Shown piece by piece: positions 1 through 7,898 of a stretch of 17,298 nucleotides of DNA. The stretch's first letter is position 1. Every line of letters begins with the position of its first letter. Under the pieces are notes generated by a model. It searched no databases and was not told the origin of the DNA. It was given only the letters and a program-made list of their open reading frames with translations. Source of the DNA: an uncultured Ruminococcus sp. (lineage in GTDB: Bacteria > Bacillota_A > Clostridia > Oscillospirales > Ruminococcaceae); contig CAMOXW010000181.1 of assembly GCA_946629405.1 (NCBI GenBank), positions 1 to 17,298 of the forward strand, written 5' to 3'. Made by a program: the position numbers and the translations under genes.

Positions 1-117
1 ATCTCAAAGCTCCGCGGCTGCGAGGTACACTCAACCGTTATCCTTTCGCCGGTCGATGAGAGGATATTCAAACGCCTCGGCATAAATCTCACCTGTGAGC
101 CTAAATACAGCAATTGA
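1..117 (+). CDS. C-terminal end of a UPF0371/DUF1846-family protein (partial)
   Basis: The reading frame is open from the first base to a TGA at 115-117 and gives 38 residues ending in GINLTCEPKYSN. The segments LRGCEVHSTVILSPVD and RLGINLTCEPKY match, from memory, the conserved C-terminus of the DUF1846 (UPF0371) family, cytosolic proteins of about 500 residues common in Firmicutes with no firmly assigned role. Only the tail is visible, so start, domain content and promoter lie outside the window. It is followed after about 45 bases by a terminator-like hairpin. The family call rests on one short conserved stretch. Confidence 0.65.
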   Translation: MSKLRGCEVHSTVILSPVDERIFKRLGINLTCEPKYSN

Positions 118-123
118 CAAACT

Positions 124-209
124 GAACAGAACAAGAGTTCCTGCTTTGTGCAGGTATACGAAATCCCGCGGTATTCTGCGGGATTTTGTTAAAAGCTCTT
201 GCTCTGTTC
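124..209 (+). repeat. Inverted repeat enclosing two hairpins (three-way-junction-like fold)
   Basis: GAACAGAACAAGAG (124-137) is complementary to CTCTTGCTCTGTTC (196-209) at 13 of 14 positions. Between the arms lie a small hairpin (CCTGC 140-144 / GCAGG 150-154) and the terminator hairpin (161-186). As RNA this can fold as a stem closing two inner helices, with a short T-run at 210-213. The right arm overlaps the predicted -35 of the next promoter. Whether it acts as a terminator, an RNA element or an operator is unknown. Confidence 0.5.
161..190 (+). terminator. Hairpin terminator after the UPF0371 gene
   Basis: AAATCCCGC (161-169) pairs with GCGGGATTT (178-186) across an 8-base loop, and TTTTGTT follows the GC core. 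It lies 44 bases after the stop codon at 117 and is a plausible intrinsic terminator. The hairpin is also the inner arm of a larger fold (124-209) reported separately. Confidence 0.6.
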
Positions 210-227
210 TTTTACTTATGGTATAAT
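199..227 (+). promoter_or_regulatory. Predicted sigma-A promoter for the first dockerin gene
   Basis: TTGCTC (199-204), a 17-base spacer and a perfect TATAAT (222-227). It lies about 185 bases before the start at 413, implying a long 5' leader. A weaker alternative nearer the gene is TTCACA near 276 with TACATT near 300. Confidence 0.55.
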
Positions 228-412
228 ATTTAATATGGGGTGTAATCCGTATTCCTGACGCAGCAGATGATGCCGTTCACATAAAATTCACAGAATATTT
301 ACATTTTTTACTGCACATTTCACCGCTCCCGATCGTTAATGTTAATAGAAACGCGTTTTGTTAGCATTCTCAGAGTAGGTAATACTTATGATGAAGAAAG
401 GAGGAACTGATT
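228..412 (+). promoter_or_regulatory. Leader with palindromic operator-like site and ribosome binding site
   Basis: This AT-rich stretch holds no gene. Within it, AAACGCGTTT (349-358) is a perfect 10-base palindrome flanked by further imperfect dyad symmetry out to AATG (338-341) and CATT (365-368), the kind of site a dimeric regulator could bind. AAAGGAGG (397-404) is a strong Shine-Dalgarno sequence 8 bases before the ATG at 413. No known riboswitch was recognised. Confidence 0.4.
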
Positions 413-1396
413 ATGAAAAAAATGATTTCCATTCTTGCAGCCGCAGTTTCATGTGCTGCTCTTATGGCTGCTCCACTCTGTTCTGATGCCGCTGTTTGGT
501 GCGGCGACAGTGAATATGTCAGTGATTATATAAAAGACGCTACTCTTGTCGAGAACAATGAGTATACTGCAAAAATCTATGATTGGCTTTCTAAAAGCGA
601 ATATATAGGCGATGAGAATTGGTTTTATATCAACGGAAACGAGCACATGATCCAAATAGTCGCTTCCGGTAAGGAGTACGCTGACTTCGCTGTGAGCGCT
701 GATATCCCGGGCGAGGAAGTACAAGCTTTTGCGCGTCAGCTCGATCCTGATTACATTGCTCACCCCGGGGCAAGTACAAAGGAAGGATTCCGTTATTACA
801 TCTTACAGCATCCGGGTACCAAAAATCTGACCGAGAATGAAGCTCGTGAGGCTTATGCCGCCCTTGACGAAAAATTCGGGCTCAAAGCCTTTAAATATTA
901 TACTGGGCTGTACAATATTTATCCGGGGGTAGGATTGAATATGTACAATGCCAAACGGTATCTCGAGCCTGCAAAGCAGTATATAGCTGAAAACGGTCTT
1001 GACTGGCAGATAACGCAAACGGCTTCCTCTCAGACATATTTTTGGGTCGACCCGGCAGAGGGCGCTGATGCTTCGGAATATCTGAATATTTTCTTTTCAC
1101 TCAGCGAAGCAAATATTCGCTGTGACCTTGCTTTTATGGAGGGCGTGGATTCTGTATCCACCGAGATCGATCTTCTCGGAGCGGTCGAGTATGACGCCAA
1201 TCTGGACGGACGGGTCAATATGGCTGATGCCGTTCTTGTCACACAGGCTGTGAATAATCCCGATAAATACGGCTTGGGCAAGCCGGAGGGCATCACTCCG
1301 CAGGGCGCATTCAATGCCGATGCAGCCGATCCCGGCAGCGGTATCACAATGCTCGACGCTTATCTTATCCAGAAGAATATCCTTGGTATCGAATAA
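413..1396 (+). CDS. Secreted type I dockerin protein with unrecognised N-terminal domain
   Basis: 327 residues. The N-terminus is a signal peptide: KK followed by a hydrophobic Ala-rich stretch to about residue 27. Residues ~28-255 form a globular region rich in aromatic residues (for example ENWFYING near 64 and TYFWVDP near 207) that I do not recognise. The C-terminal ~70 residues are a type I dockerin: the first calcium loop reads DANLDGRVNMAD, and the second half contains ADPGSGITMLD and IQKNILG. Dockerins bind cohesins on scaffoldins, so the protein is probably part of a cellulosome. Its dockerin closely resembles that of the mannanase downstream, suggesting the same cohesin partner. The strong ribosome binding site and signal peptide support the start. 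No glycosidase motif is evident, so it could be a binding, inhibitory or structural component. The dockerin call is firm; the function is not known. Confidence 0.85.
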   Translation: MKKMISILAAAVSCAALMAAPLCSDAAVWCGDSEYVSDYIKDATLVENNEYTAKIYDWLSKSEYIGDENWFYINGNEHMIQIVASGKEYADFAVSADIPGEEVQAFARQLDPDYIAHPGASTKEGFRYYILQHPGTKNLTENEAREAYAALDEKFGLKAFKYYTGLYNIYPGVGLNMYNAKRYLEPAKQYIAENGLDWQITQTASSQTYFWVDPAEGADASEYLNIFFSLSEANIRCDLAFMEGVDSVSTEIDLLGAVEYDANLDGRVNMADAVLVTQAVNNPDKYGLGKPEGITPQGAFNADAADPGSGITMLDAYLIQKNILGIE

Positions 1397-1404
1397 CGAC
1401 AAAG

Positions 1405-1426
1405 AAGCGCCTTCGGGCGCTTTTTT
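1405..1426 (+). terminator. Intrinsic terminator after the first dockerin gene
   Basis: AAGCGCC and GGCGCTT pair around a TTCG tetraloop and are followed by six Ts (1421-1426), 8 bases after the stop codon. A classic strong terminator, so the mannanase gene downstream is expressed separately. Confidence 0.9.
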
Positions 1427-1493
1427 GATCTGCTTTTACGCAGCACGATAATTTAAGCTGAGAGATTAAATTAAGATTATTTTCCGCAGACTA

Positions 1494-1522
1494 TTGACAA
1501 ATCATACTGCATAGATTATAAT
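1494..1522 (+). promoter_or_regulatory. Consensus sigma-A promoter of the mannanase gene
   Basis: Perfect TTGACA (1494-1499), exactly 17 bases, perfect TATAAT (1517-1522). Transcription would begin near 1530, leaving a leader of about 90 bases that is AT-rich and without obvious strong structure. Confidence 0.85.
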
Positions 1523-1620
1523 AAGAGTGTAATAAAGGCTCTGATTTATACGGAGTGATTAAATTTAGGCATTAATTAAGTAATTGTTAATCAAACAAAA
1601 ATTTTAAGGAGGACATGAAA

Positions 1621-3672
1621 ATGCACATATTTCTGAAAAGATCAGCGGCAGCCCTCTCCGCCGCTGCTATGACCGCTATTCAGTGTGCGGCTGCTGTTGT
1701 TCCGGAGACCGCTGTCAACGTTATGGCCGCTGACACAGTTTTCCCCTACACTGTAGAGGGCGAGGACCTCGAGGGCGCCGACCTCTGGACCTCGATCTAT
1801 GAGAACCAGCTTCCCGGCTATTCCGGCGATGGCTTCTGGTACCTCACTGCTTCACCCGCAACCCTTACAGTCACAGTTCCTGAGGACGCTATGTATCAGC
1901 TCACCGTCCGCGGCGCTCAGATACTCAGCGAGGAGGGCGGCGCAAGAATGCAGACCGTTGAGGTCAACGGCTCCGAGTACAGCATCCAGGCAGGCTACTC
2001 AAAGGAGTGGAGAGACTATGACTTCGGTCTCATTAGACTGAAAAAGGGAGAGAATACTATCAAGTTCGTGAGCAAGTACGGTTATATGGCTGTCGATACA
2101 GTAACAGTCTCCGAGGCTGAGTTTCCTGACCTTACAAAGGCAACTGACGATACCTGCGACCCCGATGCAACTGCTGATACAAAGGCTCTTATGAAGTATC
2201 TCAAGAGCGTTTACGGCACGAATATTCTCTCAGGTCAGCAGCAGATCTACGGCGGCGGAAATACCGTCGAGACCTCGATCCGCTATGACGCAAGCTCCGA
2301 CAAGTGCGTTGACGGCGACGGAAATGAGTACGTCATCGACAAAGACAGCTACGATAAGGATGACCAGGGCAACAAGTTCCCGTGGCACTGCACCGGCGCT
2401 GACGGACAGGTCTATACCTACAGCACACAGAACCATAATTATACCTACAATAACTACGACCTCGATGTGAACCTCGTTCATGAGCTTACAGGCAAGTATC
2501 CGGCTATCCAGGGTTTTGACTTCGGAAGCTACTGCCCGTGTTATGCGTGGGACGACGGCGTTGTCGGCAGAATGATCGAGTGGACGAACGAAAAGGGCGG
2601 CATCTGTACAGCCTCGTGGCATATCAATGTGCCTACAACTATGGCTGACTATACCTACAATGAGCCCCTTGACTTCTCCAAGACAACTTACAGCGAAAAA
2701 ACCGATTTCAAGACCGCTAACTGCATGGTCAAGGGTACTGCGGAGTACGATTACTTCCAGCTTTGCATGAAGAACCTTGCAACAGAGCTCCTCAAGCTTC
2801 AGGATGCGGGAGTGCCTGTTATCTTCCGTCCCTTCCACGAGGCTGAGGGCAACCCGAGCCATACCGATGACCCGATCGACGGCAGCGGTGCATGGTTCTG
2901 GTGGGCTAAGGAGGGCGCTGTTGTATACAAGCAGCTCTGGGCTTTCCTCCAGGATACTCTCCAGAATGAGTATGGCATCCACAACCTCATCTATGAGCAG
3001 AACCTCTATGCGTGGTCTGATTCCTCCGCAGAGTGGTACTCAGGCGATGACCGCGTTGACATCGTTGCTTACGATAAGTACAACACCCAGTATAACCGCC
3101 ACGACGGCAAGTCCTCCGGTCCGAACCTCGATGCTGAGGGCGGCATATTCTACAAGCTTCTCGGCTATGTGAACGGTAACAAAATGGTCGCAATGGCTGA
3201 GAATGACTCAGTTCCGAGCCTTGAAAATATGCAGGTCGAGCACGCCTACTGGCTGTACTTCTGCCCGTGGTATGATTCTCAGCAGGCTTATTTCGTAAGC
3301 GGCGACAATTATCAGGATCATGAGGAATTCAGCAAGCTCTACAACAGCGATTTCTGCATCACACTCGATGAGCTTCCGAGTGATCTTTTCTCAGGCTCGG
3401 GCGAGCCGGGCACAAAGTCTACAGAGACAGGCTCAGATGCCGATATCCTCTACGGTGATGCAAACGGCGACGGTCAGGTCAATATGGCTGACGCAGTCCT
3501 TGTTATGCAGTGCATCTCCAATCCTGATGTTTACGGCGTTGGCAAGGAGAAGGGTATCAAGCCCGAAAACGAGGCTAAAGCTGACGTTGACGGAACTTCC
3601 GGCATCACAAACAAGGATGCGCTCGCTATACAGAAGTATAAGCTTGGTCTTATAGATAAGCTTCCCGAATGA
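1621..3672 (+). CDS. Secreted CBM35-like/GH26/dockerin beta-mannanase
   Basis: Predicted extracellular endo-beta-1,4-mannanase. AAGGAGG at 1606-1612 is 8 bases from ATG 1621 but only 2 from the in-frame ATG 1615, so 1621 is chosen (683 residues). Order: signal peptide to ~37; CBM35-like jelly-roll module ~41-164 (YTVEGEDL near its start); GH26 catalytic domain ~180-585; Ser/Gly/Thr linker; type I dockerin ~612-683 (loop DANGDGQVNMAD). GH26 retaining glycosidases use two glutamates. The acid/base fits E407 in FRPFHEAEG and the nucleophile fits E527 in MAENDSVP; the family motif ASWHINVP is also present. Unusually, ~60 residues (~221-284) separate the LSGQQQ motif from the HELTGKYPAI segment, including two similar Cys-containing DG..Y segments. 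The gene has its own promoter and terminator. Substrate is inferred from family; GH26 also includes a few other activities. Confidence 0.92.
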   Translation: MHIFLKRSAAALSAAAMTAIQCAAAVVPETAVNVMAADTVFPYTVEGEDLEGADLWTSIYENQLPGYSGDGFWYLTASPATLTVTVPEDAMYQLTVRGAQILSEEGGARMQTVEVNGSEYSIQAGYSKEWRDYDFGLIRLKKGENTIKFVSKYGYMAVDTVTVSEAEFPDLTKATDDTCDPDATADTKALMKYLKSVYGTNILSGQQQIYGGGNTVETSIRYDASSDKCVDGDGNEYVIDKDSYDKDDQGNKFPWHCTGADGQVYTYSTQNHNYTYNNYDLDVNLVHELTGKYPAIQGFDFGSYCPCYAWDDGVVGRMIEWTNEKGGICTASWHINVPTTMADYTYNEPLDFSKTTYSEKTDFKTANCMVKGTAEYDYFQLCMKNLATELLKLQDAGVPVIFRPFHEAEGNPSHTDDPIDGSGAWFWWAKEGAVVYKQLWAFLQDTLQNEYGIHNLIYEQNLYAWSDSSAEWYSGDDRVDIVAYDKYNTQYNRHDGKSSGPNLDAEGGIFYKLLGYVNGNKMVAMAENDSVPSLENMQVEHAYWLYFCPWYDSQQAYFVSGDNYQDHEEFSKLYNSDFCITLDELPSDLFSGSGEPGTKSTETGSDADILYGDANGDGQVNMADAVLVMQCISNPDVYGVGKEKGIKPENEAKADVDGTSGITNKDALAIQKYKLGLIDKLPE

Positions 3673-3676
3673 CGAT

Positions 3677-3701
3677 AAGGCAGCCTGCGGGCTGCCTTTT
3701 T
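3677..3701 (+). terminator. Intrinsic terminator after the mannanase gene
   Basis: AAGGCAGCC (3677-3685) pairs with GGCTGCCTT across a TGCG loop, followed by TTTTT to 3701. It lies 5 bases after the mannanase stop and only 17 bases before the folC start. Confidence 0.9.
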
Positions 3702-3718
3702 CATTGAAGGTGATAGAT

Positions 3719-4999
3719 ATGGAAACACTCAGCAAAGCACTGGGATTTCTGAAAAAGACTTCTCGGCGCGGTATAGTCCCCGGACTTTCCCGGATAAGGG
3801 AGCTGCTCCGGCGAATGGGCGACCCACAGGAGATCACACCTGTGGTACACGTCTCCGGCACTAACGGCAAGGGCTCCTTTGGGGCAGTCCTGACCTCCGT
3901 GCTGACAAGCGCTGGCTATAGGACGGGAGGCTTTTCATCGCCGGCGCTGACAGGGATAACAGACAGCTTCCGGATAAACTGCAAAGAGACAAGCATGAAC
4001 GTCCTTTCGGAGATAATCCTCCATATCGCGGAGATATGGGAGGATATGGATGATAAGCCGACTGAGTTTGAGGTGCTGACCGCGGCTGCTTACGAGCTTT
4101 TTGCACGGGAGGCCTGCGATATCGCGGTAGTTGAGTGCGGGCTCGGCGGCGATGAGGACAGCACTAATGTAATTTCAGCACCGCTGCTTTCGGTGATAAC
4201 GAACGTCCGTCTCGATCACTGCGGTATGCTCGGAAGTACGGAGGCTGAGATCGCTTCTCACAAGGCTGGAATAATCAAGCCAGGCAGACCGGTATATTAC
4301 GGCGGTGCTGGTGATGCTCTTGAAGTCATACGAGGACGAGCCGCGGCTATGGGCTCGGAGATGTTCCTTCCGGCAGGAACTCCTCAGACAATTTCGTCTG
4401 ATCTTGACGGCACGGTATTTGCATACTGCGGCAAGGAGTACAAGCTGTCCCTGCTTGGCAGCTATCAGCCTGAGAATGCGGCTAACGCTCTTGAATGTGT
4501 GAAAATACTGCGGAAATACGGGCTCGACATTCCTGACAAAGCAATAGCCCGGGGACTTGCGGAGGTCAGATGGCACGGCAGGTTCGAGCTGCTCCGCCTC
4601 TGTCCGGTAATTATAGCCGACGGTGCTCACAATCCGGACGGAATAAGCCGCGCCGCGGAGAGCATCAGGCAGTATTTCGGGGAAAAACGTGTCGCGCTGC
4701 TGATCGGTGTAATGGCTGACAAGGATTATCGCTGCTATCCGGAGCTGCTCGGCGGACTTGTGGACAGGGTATTCTCTGTCAAGCCGGCAAATCCCCGCTC
4801 GCTCGACAGTGTAAGTCTTGCCGAGACCTTCTCATTGCACGGTATTCCGGCAGAGCACTTTGAAACGCTCAGTGAAGGTGTACGGAAGGCATATGATTAT
4901 GCGAAAAACAGGAAAGTTCCTCTGATCGCGCTCGGCTCGCTGTATATGTACAAGGAGTTTGTCGGTGCGCTTGAAGATGCTGAAAACGATATAAGCTGA
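3719..4999 (+). CDS. folC: Folylpolyglutamate synthase / dihydrofolate synthase (Mur ligase family)
   Basis: 426 residues. It adds glutamate to dihydropteroate and/or folates using ATP, in the cytoplasm. Visible motifs: P-loop GTNGKGS (47-53) after PVVHVS; TEFEVLTAAA near 115-124; VECGLGGDEDSTN (138-150), which fits the usual VE.GLGGR.DATN except for D145 where Arg is common; DH (166-167); HKAGIIKPG (181-189); and DGAHNPDG in the C-terminal ligase domain. ATG 3719 is preferred because AAGGTG (3707-3712) is 6 bases upstream; the longer TTG start at 3704 would lie before that site. No promoter fits between the mannanase terminator and this start, so expression probably depends on read-through or a promoter inside the mannanase gene. 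Whether it has both activities cannot be read from sequence. Confidence 0.93.
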   Translation: METLSKALGFLKKTSRRGIVPGLSRIRELLRRMGDPQEITPVVHVSGTNGKGSFGAVLTSVLTSAGYRTGGFSSPALTGITDSFRINCKETSMNVLSEIILHIAEIWEDMDDKPTEFEVLTAAAYELFAREACDIAVVECGLGGDEDSTNVISAPLLSVITNVRLDHCGMLGSTEAEIASHKAGIIKPGRPVYYGGAGDALEVIRGRAAAMGSEMFLPAGTPQTISSDLDGTVFAYCGKEYKLSLLGSYQPENAANALECVKILRKYGLDIPDKAIARGLAEVRWHGRFELLRLCPVIIADGAHNPDGISRAAESIRQYFGEKRVALLIGVMADKDYRCYPELLGGLVDRVFSVKPANPRSLDSVSLAETFSLHGIPAEHFETLSEGVRKAYDYAKNRKVPLIALGSLYMYKEFVGALEDAENDIS

Positions 5000-5027
5000 A
5001 AAAGGACAGCCTTCCGGCTGTCCTTTT
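5000..5027. terminator. Bidirectional terminator between folC and rodA
   Basis: GGACAGCC (5004-5011) pairs with GGCTGTCC (5016-5023) around TTCC, flanked by AAAA on the left and TTTT on the right, so it works on both strands. It sits directly after the folC stop and 2 bases before the stop of the convergent rodA-like gene. Confidence 0.9.
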
Positions 5028-5028
5028 A

Positions 5029-6192
5029 TTACTGGTCGTCGTCCTCGTCATAGAATACATTGTAGGTCACGGCGCGGTGACTGTAGGTGCTCAGGACGAG
5101 TCCGATAACGGCATACATACTTATCATAGCGGTTCCGCCTGCGCTCATGAACGGAAGCGGGACACCGATAACCGGTGCGACCTTCAGCACCATACCGATA
5201 TTCATGATACAGTGCGAGAGTATGAGCCCGAAAGCACCCATGCAGATAAAGCGTCCGAGGTGGTCACGGGTTATCCGGCTGTCGGCGAAAACCTTCAGGC
5301 AGACATAGGCAAGGATTATGATGATGCCTATTGACCCGAGAAAGCCGAATGCCTGTCCCATATAGGTGAAGATGAAGTCGTTGTGTATCTCGGGGACGTA
5401 GATGTAGCTGTCGGCATCCTTGAACAGGCCCTTCCCGAAAACTCCGCCGTGCTTGAGGGCGGCAAGACCGAGGTCCTGCTGGTACTCCATATAATCGGGG
5501 TCAGTTCCGGGGTGGAAAAGTATTGTAACGCGCTTCTTGTGAAAGTCGCTCAGGGCGAAGAACCACATTGCCGCAACAGCGCCGGCTATGATGAAAGGAG
5601 CAGCTGCGAGGTATTTCCATGATATTTTCGCAGAGCACATCATGCACATGAATATTGCCGCGAAGATTATCGCTGTACCGTAGTCGCCCTGCAAACCTAC
5701 AATGGCTATCGGGATACCGGCATGGAGCAGCAGAAGAAGCATATGGACAGGCTTGTTCATGTCCTCCTCATCGCGGGATAGATGATAGCTGAACGTAAGA
5801 ATGAACGCGAGCTTGAGTATTTCTGAGGGCTGGAGGTTGACCGGTCCAATCTGGAGCCATGCCTGGTCGTCGGCGCCCTCACGCTGATAACCGAGCGATG
5901 TGAACGTCAGCGCGACAAGGAACAGTGCCGCAGGTGCGAATATGAACCAAAGCTTCACGAGCTTCCGGTAGTCAATGAATGAGATGACGACAGCACCGAA
6001 AATGCCGGCAACCATAGAAACGAGCTGGGTCTTCCAGTAGCTTGAATCGACACCCTCGATATCGCTCATGCCGCTTTCTACAATTGAGAAAATGAGCAGT
6101 ACGCTTATGATCGCACAGACCGTGACCGCGAAAAGCAGTCCGAGGTCTATGTTGTGTTTATTGTGAGATAATGATTTAAAGGCGGATCGCAT
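5029..6192 (-). CDS. rodA: SEDS-family peptidoglycan glycosyltransferase, RodA/FtsW type
   Basis: 387 residues, a multi-pass membrane protein of usual family length with about ten hydrophobic segments. SEDS proteins polymerise lipid II into glycan strands at the outer face of the membrane, together with a class B penicillin-binding protein. Family motifs: WLQIGPVNLQPSE (112-124), GDYGTA (169-174), PEIHNDFIF (267-275) with the conserved Asp at 272, and the C-terminal stretch running from NIGMVL (331) to VPLPFMSAGG (344-353). The IQPSE and NIGMVLG-like forms fit RodA better than FtsW, but SpoVE or a second FtsW cannot be excluded. The C-terminal tail is acidic (DEDDD). The start has AAAGGA upstream at usual spacing. 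It is 153 bases downstream of comM in the same direction, with neither a clear terminator nor a clear promoter between. Confidence 0.9.
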   Translation of the reverse strand: MRSAFKSLSHNKHNIDLGLLFAVTVCAIISVLLIFSIVESGMSDIEGVDSSYWKTQLVSMVAGIFGAVVISFIDYRKLVKLWFIFAPAALFLVALTFTSLGYQREGADDQAWLQIGPVNLQPSEILKLAFILTFSYHLSRDEEDMNKPVHMLLLLLHAGIPIAIVGLQGDYGTAIIFAAIFMCMMCSAKISWKYLAAAPFIIAGAVAAMWFFALSDFHKKRVTILFHPGTDPDYMEYQQDLGLAALKHGGVFGKGLFKDADSYIYVPEIHNDFIFTYMGQAFGFLGSIGIIIILAYVCLKVFADSRITRDHLGRFICMGAFGLILSHCIMNIGMVLKVAPVIGVPLPFMSAGGTAMISMYAVIGLVLSTYSHRAVTYNVFYDEDDDQ

Positions 6193-6345
6193 TGTTTTCC
6201 TTTCTTTGTCTGGGTAAATAACAACTAAGGCAGTCGTGAGGGTTCCGGCTTTTGCGTGATTGCCCCGCCTGACATTCCGTGGAGTTGTGATACAATGGCG
6301 ATTTGCGAACGCACAACCACCCCAAAAGTTATATATCCATTTGTT

Positions 6346-7884
6346 TTATTGCTGCTGAGTGCCTGACCAGTATTTGCGGTCGAGGCTGCGGTACTGTGCT
6401 GCGGCAGCGATGTGATGCTTGCTTATGACTTCCTTGCCGTCGAGGTCAGCGATAGTTCTTGCGACCTTCATTATTCTGTCGTAGGCGCGTGCGCTCAGGC
6501 CGAGACGGTCGAAAACGTCCTTCATGAGCTTTGAGGCACCGTCGTCCATTGGACAGTATTCCTGCAATTTATCGGCAGTTATCAGCGCGTTGCAGGTTAT
6601 TTTTGTGCCGCGGAAGCGTTCAGACTGAACGTCTCTTGCAGCGATTACGCGCTTTCTGATTTCGGAGGAGGGTTCCTCCTTTGTCCTTGCGGAAAGGTCA
6701 CTGTACTCAACGGGAGCTACCTCGATATGCAGGTCAAAGCGGTCGAGGAGGGGACCGGATATCTTCGAGAGATAGGCAGAGACCTTATTCGGATTGCAGG
6801 TGCATTTTCTTCGCGGGTGGCCGAAATAACCGCATGGACAAGGGTTCATCGCGCCGATCAGCATAATAGTGCAGGGGTAGGTGACTGACCCGGAAACGCG
6901 GGCGATAGTTACACGCCTGTCTTCAAGAGGCTGACGGAGTATCTCAAGGGTACGCCTGTCAAATTCGGCAAGCTCGTCGAGAAAAAGAACTCCGTTATGT
7001 GCGAGCGAGACCTCTCCGGGGTGGGGGACAGTGCCGCCGCCCGCAAGACCTGCCGCAGAGATAGTATGGTGCGGCGAGCGGAATGGACGCTTGGTGATAA
7101 TAGGCTGATCCGGTGTCAGCATACCGGAGATAGAGTGTATCTTGGTAGTTTCGAGAGCTTCATCGAAGGTGAGCGGGGGAAGGATCGAGGGCATACGCTT
7201 GGCGAGCATACTCTTTCCGCTTCCCGGCGAGCCGATGAGAAGGGCATTGTGGCCGCCTGCCGCAGCTATTTCAAGGGCTTTTTTGGCTGACTGCTGACCG
7301 CGGACATCGGAGAAGTCTAAGGTCTCGTTATAGGCAGTCTCCGGTGGAACATATGGACTGCACGGAGTGAGCCTGTTCCTGCCGCGGAAGTGGTCAATGA
7401 GCTGCGAGGCGTTCTTCACGGCGTAGATATCTATGCCATTGATGACGGAAGCCTCCAGAGCGTTCTCAGCGGGGACGAAAACGGAGGGTATTCCCATTTC
7501 ATGGGCGAGCATGACCATAGGCAGAACGCCGTTGATACGCCTTATATCTCCGTTCAGGGAGATCTCCCCGATGAATGAGCAGCCATCAAGGGGAAGGTCG
7601 GTCATCCTCATGGCCTTGAGTATCGCCATGAAGATCGCCATATCGTGAACAGAGCCGCTCTTTTTTGTATCGGCAGGGGCAAGGTTGATCATGACCTGAG
7701 CCACGGGAAAGCTTATATCGCACGCTCTCATTGCAGCGCGTATCCTCTCGCGGCTCTCGCGGACAACAGCATCCGGCAGTCCGACGATATCGAACTGCGG
7801 CTGTCCCCGGCTTATGTCGATCTCAACATCGACATGGAATGCGTTCAGACCGTAAAGGCCGAGGCTTGATATCTTGGCAAACAT
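6346..7884 (-). CDS. comM: YifB/ComM-family Mg-chelatase-like AAA+ ATPase
   Basis: 512 residues, full length. ComM of gram-negative bacteria is a hexameric helicase that drives branch migration during integration of transforming DNA; the role in Firmicutes is inferred. Order: N-terminal Lon-protease-like domain (1-~165, with SGSVHDMA near 76-83); AAA+ core with Walker A GSPGSGKS (218-225), the family motif FRSPHHTISAAGL (268-280), Walker B VLFLDEL (299-305) and sensor GAMNPCPCG (344-352); Cys 349/351/361/363 form a CPC...CTC cluster that may bind metal; the C-terminal Mg-chelatase domain ends near SLDRKYW. It lies 14 bases after the stop of the upstream membrane gene, with GGGTG as ribosome binding site, so the two are probably co-transcribed. 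No other competence gene is in view. Confidence 0.93.
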   Translation of the reverse strand: MFAKISSLGLYGLNAFHVDVEIDISRGQPQFDIVGLPDAVVRESRERIRAAMRACDISFPVAQVMINLAPADTKKSGSVHDMAIFMAILKAMRMTDLPLDGCSFIGEISLNGDIRRINGVLPMVMLAHEMGIPSVFVPAENALEASVINGIDIYAVKNASQLIDHFRGRNRLTPCSPYVPPETAYNETLDFSDVRGQQSAKKALEIAAAGGHNALLIGSPGSGKSMLAKRMPSILPPLTFDEALETTKIHSISGMLTPDQPIITKRPFRSPHHTISAAGLAGGGTVPHPGEVSLAHNGVLFLDELAEFDRRTLEILRQPLEDRRVTIARVSGSVTYPCTIMLIGAMNPCPCGYFGHPRRKCTCNPNKVSAYLSKISGPLLDRFDLHIEVAPVEYSDLSARTKEEPSSEIRKRVIAARDVQSERFRGTKITCNALITADKLQEYCPMDDGASKLMKDVFDRLGLSARAYDRIMKVARTIADLDGKEVISKHHIAAAAQYRSLDRKYWSGTQQQ

Positions 7885-7898
7885 AGATCGTCACCCTT

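Noticed and set aside
2230..2982. 250-codon open frame on the minus strand within the mannanase gene
   Set aside because: It lies wholly opposite a clear GH26 domain, has no recognisable motif and arises from the codon bias of the real gene.
3433..3870. 145-codon minus-strand frame across the mannanase-folC junction
   Set aside because: It crosses the dockerin, the terminator and the folC start, all well supported on the other strand.
6193..6345. Separate promoter or terminator between comM and rodA
   Set aside because: No hairpin with T-run and no convincing -35/-10 pair could be found on the minus strand; only a short TGCGAACGCA repeat is seen.
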